From assembly GCA_029817715.1 (NCBI GenBank), contig JARUPY010000434.1, positions 1,984,001 to 2,048,000 on the forward strand: a stretch of 64,000 nucleotides of DNA, read 5' to 3'. The translations under genes and the position numbers were made by a program. Position 1 is the first letter of the stretch. Each line of letters opens with the position of its first letter. This stretch comes from Melastoma dodecandrum. Lineage: Eukaryota > Streptophyta > Magnoliopsida > Myrtales > Melastomataceae. Below, piece by piece: positions 1 through 10,871 of this stretch. Below the pieces are notes generated by a model. That model was given only the letters and a program-made list of their open reading frames with translations, did no database searches and had not been told where the DNA came from.

Positions 1-450
1 TGCTACTCCAAAAGGGGATGATGTCAAGGAAGCTTCGTAAATACTACAAATAGAGGTCAATCGTCAAGAAATCGATAGAAATTTTGACCTCGAGAAAGAT
101 GGAGATTATTGCCTAGCATTTTGTAGTGCGAGCATAACACCTAAAGAAGAAGAAAGGTCGAAGGTTTAGTACTCTTAAGAATATCTTTGAATGGAGCTAA
201 GGAGATTCCCAACATAGACAAGAAAATAGCGGTGCATAAACTAGTAGTCAAACATGGGGTACGTCCAATAATGTAAGCTCAATAGTGTTTTCATCTAGAA
301 TAATTCCACTAATAGATATCAAAGTTAATGAACTCATTGAGGCTGGATTCATCGTAGAAGTGAAATATCCGACATGAATTATAAACATTATGCCTGTGAG
401 AAATAAGAACGGAAAACTGTGTTTTCATTGATGTTTATATGGTTTGATGA
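1..450 (+). pseudogene. Degenerate Ty3/gypsy reverse transcriptase fragment
   Basis: Read in shifting plus frames, this stretch recalls the N-terminal part of a plant gypsy RT. About 200-290 gives an 'acting as HKL-x-VKHG-x-RP' type segment. About 325-440 gives ELIEAGFI, then EVKYPT followed by a stop, then MPVRNKNGKL, the equivalent of the family block 'EAGFIREVKYPTW...VPVKKNGK'. Stops and frame changes interrupt it and nothing follows after about 450, so it is a truncated dead copy. Gypsy identity rests on motif order only; the lineage cannot be told. Confidence 0.6.
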
Positions 451-1774
451 TGAGCCAGAAGAGGCTTGACTTTCTCAATCTTCTACAACTATGAAATCTA
501 TTCCTAATGAGAACCTTCTGTAAGGAAATATTTTATAAAATAATTATTTAGTTAATAAATAATTACGAAATTAGAAGAGTATATTCAATAGAAATTATCC
601 TCATTGATCAAGATGTCAATCTCATCGAAATCAAATAATTTGTTATGAAAAAAATTAAAATAAGTAATATATTTTCAATTTAAAGAAAACAAATTACATA
701 TTTATGGAAGGTTTTGTAAGACCATCTGTAACCATATATGAATCATAGTTATCTAGTGAAATGGGATTATTTGAGTAACTATCAATATCATTCGTCCAAA
801 TAAAATGTACCACATGTCTTGGACTGATTGAAAATAAATTCAAAAGTAGATTTTAATTTATTTCCAATTATAAAAAGCTGTTATAATGTTCAATCAAAAT
901 TTTTTTGTAATGCATTCATGGGAATTTAATCAAATCATAATCTCATTAACTTGATTTAATCCCTAATAATATTTGTATACAGGTGACGTCTATTCTACTT
1001 TTGGAATTATTATATTGATTAATCATTTATTTTTTTATGTGGAGAAGCTATTGTTGTCGAGTTTTAGTTTTTCCATGTAGTTTTTTCGTATATTGTATAA
1101 TTAGAGGCATTCAGTCACTGAGTAACAAATGTTAATGAGCTAGAAAGAGTGTAATAAAAAGAAAAAAAAGGTGACTGTAGGTCTTGATTGTTGTTAGTAA
1201 TACACGGAAAGGAATGAGAGTTGTAGCAGGATGTAGCGTTGGTGAAGCCTTTGTGAGGGTGACTTGGTGCGGGTCAAGGACTCTTGGTGGCTATGGATAG
1301 TATTAAACGAGACATTTGACAGGAGGTTGTGGTGCACTAGCGTAAAGGGGGCCGGAGTGAAGAGTTATTACTCCATGAGCGGAGAAGGTGAGGGACTTAC
1401 CAACTTCTGTACTACGTTCTGTGTGCAGGAACACTTTAGATATGGGTTATTATCTACTAGCATGGAATTCGTCACGAAGTTGTTGCCTCAATGGACCGTA
1501 CAAGGCAATTCACAACAAGTTGCTCTGCAGGTAAGGACAACGCCGGAGTGAAATTTTCAAAGGAGAGTCGCAACGAATTACTATGCAGGCGAGGATATCG
1601 CCCAAGGAAAACGTCCAAACAATCGATTACTGTTGTTAGTCACGTTAACCCATGCAATCAGTAACTTTTGGTACAAAACCTTTTTGTTTGTGTTGTAGAT
1701 GGTTAGTCGTGCATCACCTTCTATATTCGGTAATACGTTTCGTTTAGTGGTAAACACTCAAATTCTAGGTGAGA
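451..1774. other. Intergenic, no gene recognised
   Basis: The part up to about 1200 is strongly A+T-rich with no coding signal. A 95-codon plus-strand ORF lies at 1264-1551 (start ATG-like GTG context, product rich in Ser, Thr and Val), but it matches no family I know and its composition gives no support for coding. Nothing else is visible. Confidence 0.5.
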
Positions 1775-1779
1775 GTGAA

Positions 1780-1978
1780 CATAAGCACATATATCATTTC
1801 GATTGCTCAATCTTACTTTGGCTATCTCACGTAGAGCTGAATTAGGTTTTTCGGTGTTCTCGTTGAAACACGCAGGCATACTCCTTACTTCTGGGGACAT
1901 TGATCTGAAGTTCGAGTACGGTCCGTGCGCCGTTTTTTTTCTCTACCATGACGAAATCAATTGATTGTTGGTAGGCAT
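1780..1978 (-). pseudogene. rps12: rps12 5' fragment (mitochondrial ribosomal protein S12)
   Basis: An ATG at 1978-1976 begins MPT-x-NQLI, the usual S12 start. After one stop codon, frames give [20 protein letters not shown] and then NDI-x-AYV, matching the S12 core '[27 protein letters not shown]'. Similarity ends near 1780, before the second half of the protein. Stops and a frame change near 1930 make it dead. It lies 48 bp downstream of the nad3 relic, as in plant mitochondria. Confidence 0.85.
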
Positions 1979-2026
1979 GGCTCTTTCCTTTATCCTTCTC
2001 CCCGATTTTGGCCTTATCACTGGTGA

Positions 2027-2296
2027 TTACTCTCAATCCAAAGGACCCCTTTTCCATTCATAGAGAAATTCAATCGTCAAAATCAATAAAACCACCAGGA
2101 CCAAAATCCAAACAGATCATTCTTGTGGAGAGATACTGCCCAAGGAAAGAAAAAGGTGACTTCCAGATCAAAGATAATAAATAAAATGGAAACAAGATAA
2201 AATCGTATATCGAAACGACTTTTCGCATCACAAGAAGGATCGAAACCACATTCGTGGGCCGACAATTTTTCTAGATATGTCGAACCACTGTAAACT
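2027..2296 (-). pseudogene. nad3: nad3 fragment (NADH dehydrogenase subunit 3), mitochondrial origin
   Basis: The minus-strand translation contains [36 protein letters not shown] and [11 protein letters not shown], the conserved central block of ND3, a membrane subunit of respiratory complex I. About the first 45-50 residues are missing. After DLFGFW the native '[25 protein letters not shown]' region is frame-shifted by a small deletion; a second frame gives [17 protein letters not shown] and then TGA. The ancestral TAA stop is still readable at about 2029-2027. It is a non-functional relic. Confidence 0.9.
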
Positions 2297-2300
2297 TCCT

Positions 2301-3335
2301 TGAGTCCTACGAATGCTTTTGAGATCCATTTCATACATTATTTCTCACAGAAAACTTATCTGAAAGGTCATATTTTACATAAGCTATCTTCCATTAGGGA
2401 TCGTCGAAGAGTTACAAATCCTTATTTGAGTTTTAACATTATTCACCCCACTCTTAGTGCGTTGTTAATGTCATTGATTTTCACAACCTTAGCAACACAT
2501 GTTCTAAGTGTACCTACCGTCGTAAGCACTTGTGGGTACATTGCAACGGGATCCAAGATCACTTCCTCAAATGACATCCGGTCAACCGTTGTATTGCTAT
2601 CTCTTAAAGATCTTCTCGATGAAAACCTTAATATTAGTGACATCTGAATTTTGCAGGGTGTGTAGTAAGAATAAGTGATACCGGTGAGTGAATAGAGCTG
2701 TTAAATGAGTTCCTACATCCAGTGTCTTTGACGTCTCATCTCACCAAGGCACTTGAGTGAAGCATCCTTGTTAATATCCGTGTTACATTCAGATGATTGT
2801 ATGAATGTAGTATGATTTACAAAAGGTGAAAGAATGTCATGCATGTTGTCTTCACGCTCTCCAAGTTGGGTCTCGACTTAATAGATAAATCTCTAGCCTA
2901 AGTATTTCGATTTGAGGAACGTTTGGGTCAAGTGTTGACAAACACGGGTAGATCGACCACGTATCTTTTAGAATGTCCGGATGTAATCAGTCCGAATATC
3001 AACAGTTCCTCGAACATTCAACCAGGCCATCACGACTGCTTCAGATGCAGCCAGTCCTTGGTATCCAGGAGACCACCTTTGTGATCGTGCAAGTTTAGTT
3101 CATTTTCAAGATCTCCACAGGTAGATGGCCTTCAAGATATTCGCCAGAGCCTTCAGTGCGGTTGTTCTGAGAACACTATGCTAAACGAAGATTTTCAGTC
3201 TAGAATTCTTGCATACAGACAAACCGAGAAATTGAAATAAAATCATAATCTCATTATAATCCGAATGGATAAATGAGGTGGAGATTGAATGAGTAGAAAA
3301 GTAAAGTTGGACTCTGTTATATAATTATTTAAAAA
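2301..3335. other. Intergenic, unclassified
   Basis: No gene is supported. Overlapping open frames on both strands (plus 2300-2647; minus 2643-2443) have no recognisable domain. The minus frame contains VLTTVGTLRTCVAKVVKINDI, which I could not place. 2650-3335 shows no coding structure, repeat or terminal motif. Confidence 0.4.
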
Positions 3336-3755
3336 CTAGCAAGTGCATCTCCATCTCGATATAAGACAAATGCGTACGCGCCTTGAGAGTTCTCCGAGGC
3401 TTTTTCCACTTTGAAATAATAAATATCCCACAAATAGTTCTTCATAAGCATTTGGGATGTCTACGCATTCCTGTTTCTCTTTCTCGTGTATTGTAGGCTT
3501 TTGTCTCTTCATTCTTTTTGGAACAAACAATCGGGGATTAAATGTTTCACATGCAGAGCTTCTAATTCCTCCTAATCCTGGTGATTGGTTTCCAGTAAAG
3601 TATTTTGACACATGAACACAACCCATTTTACGAATCACAGCTAACCTCACATGGTAGCAGCTATGCAAGTAAACCAAGAACAAAATATAAATCATCGGTA
3701 AGTGACATGAAGCAGGCAACCACTTCTTTCTTGTTCCTAAAAGGAGTAACTCCAT
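3336..3755 (-). other. Unclassified 139-codon ORF downstream of the transporter gene
   Basis: This open frame begins about 370 bp past the transporter stop, on the same strand. The product starts with a hydrophobic stretch (IYILFLVYLHSCY, about residues 22-36) and then has a basic region with PKRMKRQKPTIHEKEK. I recognise no family. It could be a chance frame in the 3' flank or a fragment of a host gene; AG|G-like junctions near 3585 would permit splicing. There is no evidence for translation. Confidence 0.2.
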
Positions 3756-4127
3756 GATGAAGCAGGGAACAGTTCCACCGTAAAGCTATAAACCTCTGAT
3801 CTGGATATACCTCCAATCCATTCACCAGGAAAAACAAATAAGATCCATCCTTCAGTGTACAAAACCAGAAAATGAACCTGCCAAGCTAACAGACTTAAAT
3901 AAAAAACAACATTTGAGAAGGCAGACCAGCATCACCATGCTGAAGTTGGACCTCCCATTGGAAATGGGATCAAACACTCCCCAAATAGTAAAATATTTCA
4001 TGTTTTAAGTCTCAGGTTCTCTACCGGAGTAAGCTTGAGCCCGGGGAGAGCAAGTTCTCGGATCTGGTGCACCAAATCATTCTCCCCCATGACAGGAAGT
4101 TACGAGTTGGGATAGTGAAACTCGGGC

Positions 4128-6914
4128 TCATGTCATCTCCTGCTCTTTCACAGTAGACATTCTGGCGTTTTCCCGGTCCAATCTGAAGAACTTATATAAT
4201 GGTGTATAACATAAACAGCATATCCCAAATGGCACTGCCATCATCGATAGAAGCCCTTTCGACAGCGCAGCAGCCTCCTTGGGAGAGCCGTGAGAGTGAC
4301 TCACGGATTTCACATCATACCCATAAATCTTCTCTGAGAGGATCCCAACCAATGGTGCTGCAAAGGATGAGAAAGAGCCCTCGAAAGCACGATCGAACGC
4401 ATATATCATGGTCCGGTGTTTCGCAGGCACAACTTCAGCAAACATCGGTGCATTTGCCGCTGTGCCGTTCCAGCTGATGGTGAGTCCCATTAGTAGTAAG
4501 GTAAGAGTGTAACTGGGCCAGCTGACCACGTTCTGAGGGATTACTCGAAGAAGAATCAGCGAGAACGGGATTCCCATGAAAGCACTGAATTGTGCACACA
4601 TGATACGAGCGGAATGAGGATAAGATCTTGATAGGCGATCAGCAATGAGTCCTCCTATGAAAGAACCAACAGCACAACCGACTGCAAAAACACTGAGGAG
4701 CGCAGCTGTACCGTTGTTATCAAATCCTGAATCACGCAAAATATAACAATGTCAGAAGGAACTCATGCAATATACCTTCACATCAGTTGAAATCTGCATA
4801 AACAATTTTGAAATGTACAACATGGTTTTGATTCAAAAGAGTCACACAAGGAAACCGGGAGTCATGCTTAGGCTTACACCTCGTTTATACACTCAATGAA
4901 ACTGATTACTCACCCATCAGCTCGAACCACATGGTGAAGAAAACCATCGCCGTCCATGGTAGAGAGCCAACGATTCCTTGCAAAACTATCACCTGAAATG
5001 TCCGAACTTTCATAACAGCTTGCATAGCAATCCAAGACTCTGTCCAGACTGATTTACCTTGAGAGCCCTTGACTGGCGAGTTCTGGCTGTGTTGAAACAC
5101 AAAACAGAGGAATATCAATGATGTCAACAAGCAACGGAATTGAAAATCGAATGAAACGCTAGTATTCGCTTTCTGGCCTAAAGGAAAAGTAATACATAAT
5201 ACCCAAACAGCCTCTCCTTTGATTCATCATATTCACTACTCGCCTTCCTCGGATCAACGACAAATACAAGAACGAGAACACCGATCAAGAAACTCAGCGT
5301 TGCCATCATGATAAAAGCACAACGCCAGCCTGGTATCCCAAAATACTCTTTACCAGCCATTACTGTTGCCAGGACACCGCCTCCGATTCCACCAAAAGCA
5401 CCAACTAGACTAAGAAATCCAAAACCAGCTCCTCTAACACCGTCCCCGTAGCTGTCTGCAATAAATGACTGCAGAGCAGGTATTACAATTGCTAGGCCAA
5501 ACCCATTCAGCGCCCTCCAGAGAGCAACTTGCATGAAGTGTTGGCTCAGACCAACTGCAGCCGTCGATATAGCCCAGCAGAAGGTGCCGATGGCAAGGAC
5601 TGTAGGACGATCATAGCTGATTACAAGTACACCAGCGAGCGGAGAGGCTAATCCTTGTACGAAATTCCTTATGAATGTCAGATAACCGAGATCGGAAGGG
5701 CCTGCATTGAAGGCTTCACTGACTTCCTTATAGACTGCCGGAAGGAGATTCTCGTCGGCACGCTCCATTATTGCAGCCATGTTGATAAGAATGAGAGAGA
5801 TCGGGATTCCACATAATTTTGTCATCCTACTCCAACACGATCAACAAAAAAAAAACTAATAAGAACCAACGAGGAATGGAATTAACAGGTATATCATCAG
5901 CTCCTCCATCTACATCTACACGCAAAATAGAACTTCTGTAAATACATTCTAGTCACCGAGAAGTCATAACTCACATAACATTAGATCCAGAAAGATCATT
6001 AAAAGGGCACAACACCACAGGAAAAGGAAACTTCTCCCCAGTTCGGTGACAGTTCTTTGAAGGAATTAAATTCGGCTGTGAGAATTGATTACATCTGAAC
6101 TTATCTCGGTAGTTCTCTACAAACATCTTGGTGAGGCATATCTTTTACTCACGATGCTGGAATTTCGCGAGACGATATCAGAGAAAGATTCTGGTTGATT
6201 GTTGCCTTTGTTGCCTTCTTGGTGAGGCACGAGATCTATTAGCAGTGGCCTACCTATGGGCTTTATTTGGTAGAGCAGCTTCGTCCATGACACCAGATGC
6301 TACCCATCTCAGAACATTCTAAATGAAGTACTGTTTCTAAATTTGCTACAAGCTGCGTCTGAAGAGTGACAAATTTGGCATCGCTCCCTTAAGAGCTCAG
6401 CAAAATACACATACCATGCATCACTGGTCAACCATAATACAATAAATCAGAAACCCGCGGATGCTTTTCTAAATTCTATGGTCTCGTACAAGACTGAAAT
6501 ACTGAGCGTAGCCACGAATGGACTCTGCTTTATTAGACTCAAAACAACACCATACATGGAAATTATTGAACATGGAACAAAAACAAAACTTCCTCGTGAA
6601 AAACTTTTGCTTTTGGCGGACAGCTTAACTTTTCAATACAAAAAAATATTAAACAAACAACACCAGACGGGGGAATCAGAGAAACCGACTTCGGAACAAG
6701 ACGGCAGCAAAGCTGGGGACTCAATCGACCTTTTGGAACGAAGAACATATATCCAGGAATTAAAACCGTCAAAATATCAACAAGATCCGCTGCCAAATCG
6801 ATCTATCCATCGATTGCCTGGATTCGTGTCTACAACAAAACAGAGAACGTGAAAAGAACAAGGCTGGGTGGGGGAGGCTTACTTGAACTTTTGGGAGTTC
6901 CTGCGACGGCCCAT
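4128..6914 (-). CDS. Major facilitator superfamily transporter (plant spinster-like MFS), four coding exons
   Basis: Proposed exons are 6914-6883, 5826-5203, 5086-4914 and 4726-4128. They total 1428 nt including the TGA, giving 475 residues, a normal MFS length. All introns are GT-AG and the frame is kept at each junction (phases 2, 2, 1). The protein has about 12 hydrophobic segments. N-terminal family marks are ERADENLLPAVYKEV, then RNFVQGLASPLAGVL, then RALNGFGLAIVIPALQSF with IADS. After the central loop come FDNNGTAALL and GGLIADRLS. This matches Arabidopsis MFS proteins of the At2g18590/At5g10190 kind (from memory), putative membrane carriers of unknown substrate. The 32-nt first coding exon (MGRRRNSQKF-) is inferred from a clean donor at 6882 and an acceptor at 5827; if it is wrong, the ATG at 5825-5823 is the start and five N-terminal basic residues are lost. 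No stop or frameshift is seen, so it is probably functional. Confidence 0.85.
5827..6882 (-). other. Intron 1 of the transporter gene
   Basis: Donor GTAAGC follows ...TTCAA at 6882. The acceptor is ...GTTGGAGTAG at 5828-5827, preceded by a long T-run near 5850. The intron is 1056 nt. The open frames inside it (plus 6128-6322 and 6478-6852, minus 6796-6563) have no recognisable product and are treated as chance frames. Confidence 0.7.
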
Positions 6915-7110
6915 CAGAGTGGAGGGATTCGGGAAACAGAGGGATTCGACCTTCTCCACCTCCTCATTCCCCAGTGGATCTGACCAAAACTCCTGGAAGA
7001 TGAAGATGAACAAGCATGAGACCACGAATCCAATTTAGAGGAGTGGTTTACTTTTCTGTCTTCCTCCCCTCCCTCGTCCCCCGTCAAAGCGCTTTTATTT
7101 TTGTACTTTT
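6915..7110 (-). promoter_or_regulatory. Putative 5' leader and core promoter of the transporter gene
   Basis: This lies directly upstream of the proposed ATG at 6914. On the minus strand it holds a GA-rich tract (about 7082-7051) of the type common in plant core promoters and leaders. An A/T-rich TATA-like stretch lies further out near 7160-7170. The transcription start cannot be fixed from sequence alone. Confidence 0.3.
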
Positions 7111-7568
7111 TCCCTTTCGGAAAGTTTCTTCGGAGAAATTCTTGTTACCTATTTATCCAATATTATAAATAAAAATATATATATGCGTCAAAAAAATTAT
7201 AACTTTATCTGAGTTTGAATCCTGCGTATTTCTTGTATCACTTTCTTAAAGTAGTTATAAAATATCATCTCAATTGATCACATTTCATAAGATTCAGGAT
7301 ATGTTATAGTTTGTAAGGACATACACGGTTTCTTTAAAATTTCATTCATATATAAAAATTTCATTTTTGATTATTTCATATGTTCCATGGACCAACGAGA
7401 TACATGTTACACTACGATCTTAAATCCCAAGGATATTTCAAGAAACGACAGTTCTATTTGCTCCGTTAATAACACGGTGGTGTACTATAAGTGAATTGCC
7501 TTATCTATTTCAACTGTTGGAGTAAATTCAAAAAGACATTTATTTGCCGTACCTCTATTTTAGGAAGG
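7111..7568. other. A+T-rich intergenic sequence
   Basis: No coding frame, repeat or RNA gene is visible. The last bases, GAAGG at 7564-7568, are one copy of the target duplication of the next element. Confidence 0.5.
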
Positions 7569-8074
7569 TGTTGGCGTAAGCAGAAGCCCTCGGAAACGTG
7601 TCGAATCGGATTCGGTCCTCGATATGAAATTAACGAAAAGTAAGGAGACAACGAATTTACGTGGTTCGGTTAATGGACATACGTCCACGGGTAGAGAAGA
7701 AGATTTCACCATAATAATGAAGTACAAACTTAGATTGAGACCCTCTCTAACCCCCTCGACCTACCAGAGTATAAGATCCCGCTTTCCCGGAAAGAAATAA
7801 CCCCGAAGTGTTTCTTGTGTTTTCCCAACACACACCTTTTTTTGTTGCCGCACTCTTTGCAATCGTATATCCCTCTACTATGCTCTAAGGATTTACTATC
7901 TTTCGTCTTATCCTTCGCTTCGTATGCTCACACCTATTTATAAAATAGATGATTCCCAAATATATCAGAAATCTATTACTCAGTATATTCCCCCAAGAGG
8001 TATATTCTCTCCGGAGCGAACATAATATTCTCTAAATCGCAATATATCTGACTTCGTGCCACAAAATCCTAACA
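7569..8074 (-). repeat. 3' LTR of the pol-less copia element
   Basis: Near-identical for long runs to 9558-10053, for example the block ending in ACGTGGTTCGG. The outer end is next to target duplication GAAGG; the inner end joins a purine-rich tract (minus AAGGTGGAGT, about 8078-8090) that fits a polypurine tract. Confidence 0.9.
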
Positions 8075-8181
8075 AACTCCACCTTGGGTCGAGTCCACAG
8101 TCTAAGAAATTGTCACTCCATATACTAGTCTCCCCCGAGACTCACCGATTCTCTCTTCTTCTCCTCCAGGCTGCAAGGAGC

Positions 8182-8700
8182 CTAGTCAACGGAATATCCA
8201 AGCCTATCCACGACGGACTTGAGTACCCACATCTTCTTGCTTCTCCGCGCTCGCGACCTATTACCCCGTTTCTCCGATGACTGATTACTCATCTTGAAAG
8301 GTTCATGATGCCTTCTAGAAGACCTAACAGCGGTAATAGCAACAGCACCTCTCATAACATAGAAGCCCTTCAATCGAGTCCTAGTCATCCACAACCTCCT
8401 TCTTCGGCGAACATTGAGGGCTCCACTTGAAATGGAAAATTCGTACCCTTGGCTTCTAAAACACTCATGGAAATAATATTTCTTGTGATGTTAGGCACCT
8501 GTCCGACACTTGTCAACTCTTTCACAACTCCATTCTTCACTCTGAACTGAACCGTTTCCACACCTGTAACCTTACATTTGTGACCATTATCCAAGTATAC
8601 TTCTCCACCTGTAGTGGAACAGTATGCGGTGAACATCGCCCTATGAGGACTCATGTGGAAAGTACTCCCTGAGTCGAGAATACAATCCTCGTTCGATGGT
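8182..8700 (-). pseudogene. copia protease and linker fragment
   Basis: ILDSGSTFHMSPHRAMF spans the start (about 8690-8640), with the DSGST active-site motif of the aspartic protease. VYLDNGHKCKVTGVETVQF and NIISMSVLEAKG follow, the usual copia protease tail. After RLKGFYVMRG (about 8370) the sequence loses similarity. The integrase that should follow is missing. Confidence 0.8.
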
Positions 8701-8744
8701 CTCTCCGACTCGGTTTCAACAGTTTACACCTCATTAGCCATGAG

Positions 8745-9520
8745 ATACATCTCCGTCTCAGGCATCATTGTCACTGGTATACACAGTAACCGTCGCTGAC
8801 TCTTGCAATCCTCCATCCTTTCCTGTTAGCTTCCTGCAGTTTTTCTTTATGTGTCCCTTCTTACCACAATGGAAGCAACTTACCCCGCCGCTACCTTTGG
8901 ATCTGTTCCTGCCTACTGTTAATGCCTCCGCTATGGGTCGCACTGCTTCACCCGTAAAGTCTTTATCAATGAAATCTTCTTATAAAAGGGCAAACCATAC
9001 CTCGTCAACTGTGGGAACACTTCTCCCATACAAGAACGTCTCCCTAAGCTCTGGTATGAAGCGGGCAGTGAATATAACAATAGCATCGCCTGGATCTCCT
9101 AATCGATCTTGTCGTCGATCCTCTCCAAATCCAATGATGCAGACAACCAATTATCCACGTAGGATTTAACGAACATACCTTCCGTCATTCTGAGTATGAA
9201 GAACCTTTGTTTGAGAAGAAGTTTGTTGCTCAGAGTAATTGTTATGTAGAGAGTCTCCAGCCTACTCCAAAGCCCGGACGCTGTCGTCTATTTGAGCACG
9301 TTTGTCAAAACCTCATTGGACAAACACAGCTGAATCGCCAATAACGCTTTAACATCTATCTACTCCCACTGGTCAAAAGTCAACTTCGAAGCGCTCTTCA
9401 GCCGATCTGTAAGAGCCTCTCCAATCCACTTAGTACCAATTGTGCCCTCATCTTGACTTGCCACAAGCCGAAATTCATGCTCCCATGCAACTGCTCGACC
9501 TCGACTTTGCCATTAGCCAT
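8745..9520 (-). pseudogene. copia gag, frame-shifted
   Basis: Starts at ATG 9520-9518 with MANGKVEVEQLHGSMNFGLW, the typical copia Gag opening. A second frame gives LCLSNEVLT near 9320. Near the end is a CCHC zinc knuckle CFHCGKKGHIKKNC (about 8863-8903) after a basic RNRSKGSGG stretch. Several frame changes and stops lie between these blocks, so no full Gag can be made. Gag would form the particle that packages element RNA. Confidence 0.8.
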
Positions 9521-9542
9521 GGATCTTGATTACACACAACCG

Positions 9543-9557
9543 AGCTCTGATACCAAT
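9543..9557 (-). promoter_or_regulatory. Primer-binding site (initiator tRNA-Met type)
   Basis: Directly inside the 5' LTR the minus strand reads ATTGGTATCAGAGCTC. TGGTATCAGAGC is complementary to the 3' end of plant initiator methionine tRNA and is the usual copia primer site. Confidence 0.88.
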
Positions 9558-10053
9558 TGTTGGCGCACGTGGAAGCCCTCGGAAACGTGTCGAATCGGAT
9601 TCGGTCCTCGATATGAAGTTAATGAAAAGTAAGGAGACAACGAATTTACGTGGTTCGGTCAATGGACCTACGTCCACGAGCGGAGAAGAAGATTTCACTA
9701 TAACAATGGAGTACAAACTTAGGTTGAGATCTTCTCTAACCCCCTCGACCTACCCGAGTGTAAGATCCCGCTTTCCCGGTTAGAAATAACCCCGAAGTGT
9801 TTCCCGTGTTTTCCCAACACACACCATTTCTTTACCGTCGCACTCTTTGCAATCGTGTATACTATGCTATAAGAATTTGCTCTCTTTCGTCTTATCCCGC
9901 GCTTCGTATGTTGACACCTATTTATAAAATAGATGACCCCAAATATATCGGAAATCTATTACCCAATATATTCCCCCAAGAGATATATTCTCTACAGAAT
10001 ATAATATTCTCCAAATCGCAATATATCTGAGTTCGGGCCATAAAATCCTAACG
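9558..10053 (-). repeat. 5' LTR of the pol-less copia element
   Basis: Partner of 7569-8074. On the minus strand it starts TGTTAGGATTTTATGG (the outer base reads C in place of T) and ends GCGCCAACA, immediately before the primer-binding site. Confidence 0.9.
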
Positions 10054-10384
10054 GAAGGAAAAAAATGGTCCGTATCTGATTTATATCCCCTAACTATCCG
10101 TTTTACAATTCAATTGCGGTAATAATAATCACACGGATGTAAATAAAATTGAAAATGGCATGTTTCTTCAATTAAACAAGAAGGCGTGCAGTACTACATT
10201 ATTCTTGCTATGCCTACTCAAATTATTTTTTGGAAAATGAAAAAGATTATATTCATAAATTTACGTGTAAATTTGGGGGAAGTGCTTTCTTGTATTTATG
10301 GTTTTAGAAAGAACGAAATATTGGGGTGGGCGAGGATAATCAGTCAAAGTTGGGGTTTAATTACTGCACGGTGCTATAGAAATT
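10054..10384. other. A+T-rich spacer, no gene
   Basis: Begins with the second copy of GAAGG (10054-10058). No frame in it resembles a protein; the short plus frame 10186-10446 runs into the reverse of a gypsy fragment. Confidence 0.5.
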
Positions 10385-10871
10385 GGTCCATAGGGCTTTC
10401 ATATCTCTTTACTATCTCAATACAATTTTTAGTCATCAATGACTAAAAGAAACCTCGTCGTCTATCAACCAATACATTTTTATGCCTGCTAGACTTTCTT
10501 GGGTTTCTAAAATGATCTTTGTTGCTTCGTCAATGGCAACATGTCTTAGCAACACTTACTCATTTGTCTTCTTATATAGCACTCCATCGAGCAAGACTTT
10601 TTCTTGTAGCTACCGTAATGGACCTTGAATAATCTTAAAGCAACTCAATGAGCATTGTTTGTCAGATGTCAGCATAATTCATGATATTCAATTCATTCAC
10701 CTCTACGCTTCCTGCCTTTATTAATATTGATTCCCACTTAATGACAATCTCACCAATCTCTTCGAATAATTCTTTCCCCTTCTTGAAACTTGAAGTAAAC
10801 CGAGCTAGTTTGTTCGCGAAGTAGTTTTCCACCCTTTCAATGTGTATAAAGGTGAGCCCCTATTTTCCTCC
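10385..10871 (-). pseudogene. Old Tat-type gypsy remnant, RNase H end to integrase start (left part)
   Basis: On the minus strand, from 10871 downward, the frames give HIERVENYFANKLARF (compare FVGREENVVANSLAQLASG in the neighbouring element), then about 10590 a degraded KVLLDGVLYKK, and about 10480 GIKMYWLI. This is the second RNase H to integrase zinc-binding section of a Tat-like polyprotein. Its upstream continuation is 24050-23766, on the other side of the 12.9-kb element, so the two pieces were once contiguous. Confidence 0.75.

Larger units (their letters stand above)
1775..2300 (-). other. Nuclear insertion of mitochondrial DNA (NUMT) carrying nad3-rps12
   Basis: Two adjacent mitochondrial genes are recognisable in the order and spacing typical of plant mitochondria: the 3' part of nad3, a spacer of about 48 bp, then the 5' part of rps12. 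Similarity starts abruptly near 2296 inside nad3 and fades near 1780 inside rps12, so a block of roughly 0.5 kb was transferred. Both genes carry stops and indels. The surroundings (a nuclear gene with introns, LTR elements) show this is nuclear DNA rather than a mitochondrial chromosome. Confidence 0.88.
7569..10053 (-). mobile_element. Pol-less Ty1/copia LTR retrotransposon
   Basis: Two LTRs of about 500 bp (7569-8074 and 9558-10053) flank a 1.48-kb interior. The 5-bp sequence GAAGG occurs at 7564-7568 and 10054-10058 as target duplication. Read on the minus strand, the element has TGTTAGG...CCAACA termini (the last base of the right copy is mutated), a primer site, gag and protease, and then goes straight to a purine tract and the 3' LTR. 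Integrase, RT and RNase H are absent. Length is 2485 bp. It must have moved, if at all, with enzymes from a complete relative. Confidence 0.92.

Noticed and set aside
1775..2300. Possibility that the window is mitochondrial DNA
   Set aside because: Both mitochondrial genes are truncated and mutated, and the rest is nuclear in character.
2300..2647. 115-codon plus frame next to the NUMT
   Set aside because: No domain and opposite to an equally long unexplained frame; likely chance.
4199..4477. 92-codon plus frame opposite the transporter
   Set aside because: Antisense shadow of the last transporter exon.
6128..6852. Two plus-strand frames upstream of the transporter
   Set aside because: They lie within its first intron and have no recognisable product.
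7205..7225. GAGTTTGAATCCTGC, a B-box-like word
   Set aside because: No cloverleaf can be formed in the A+T-rich surroundings.
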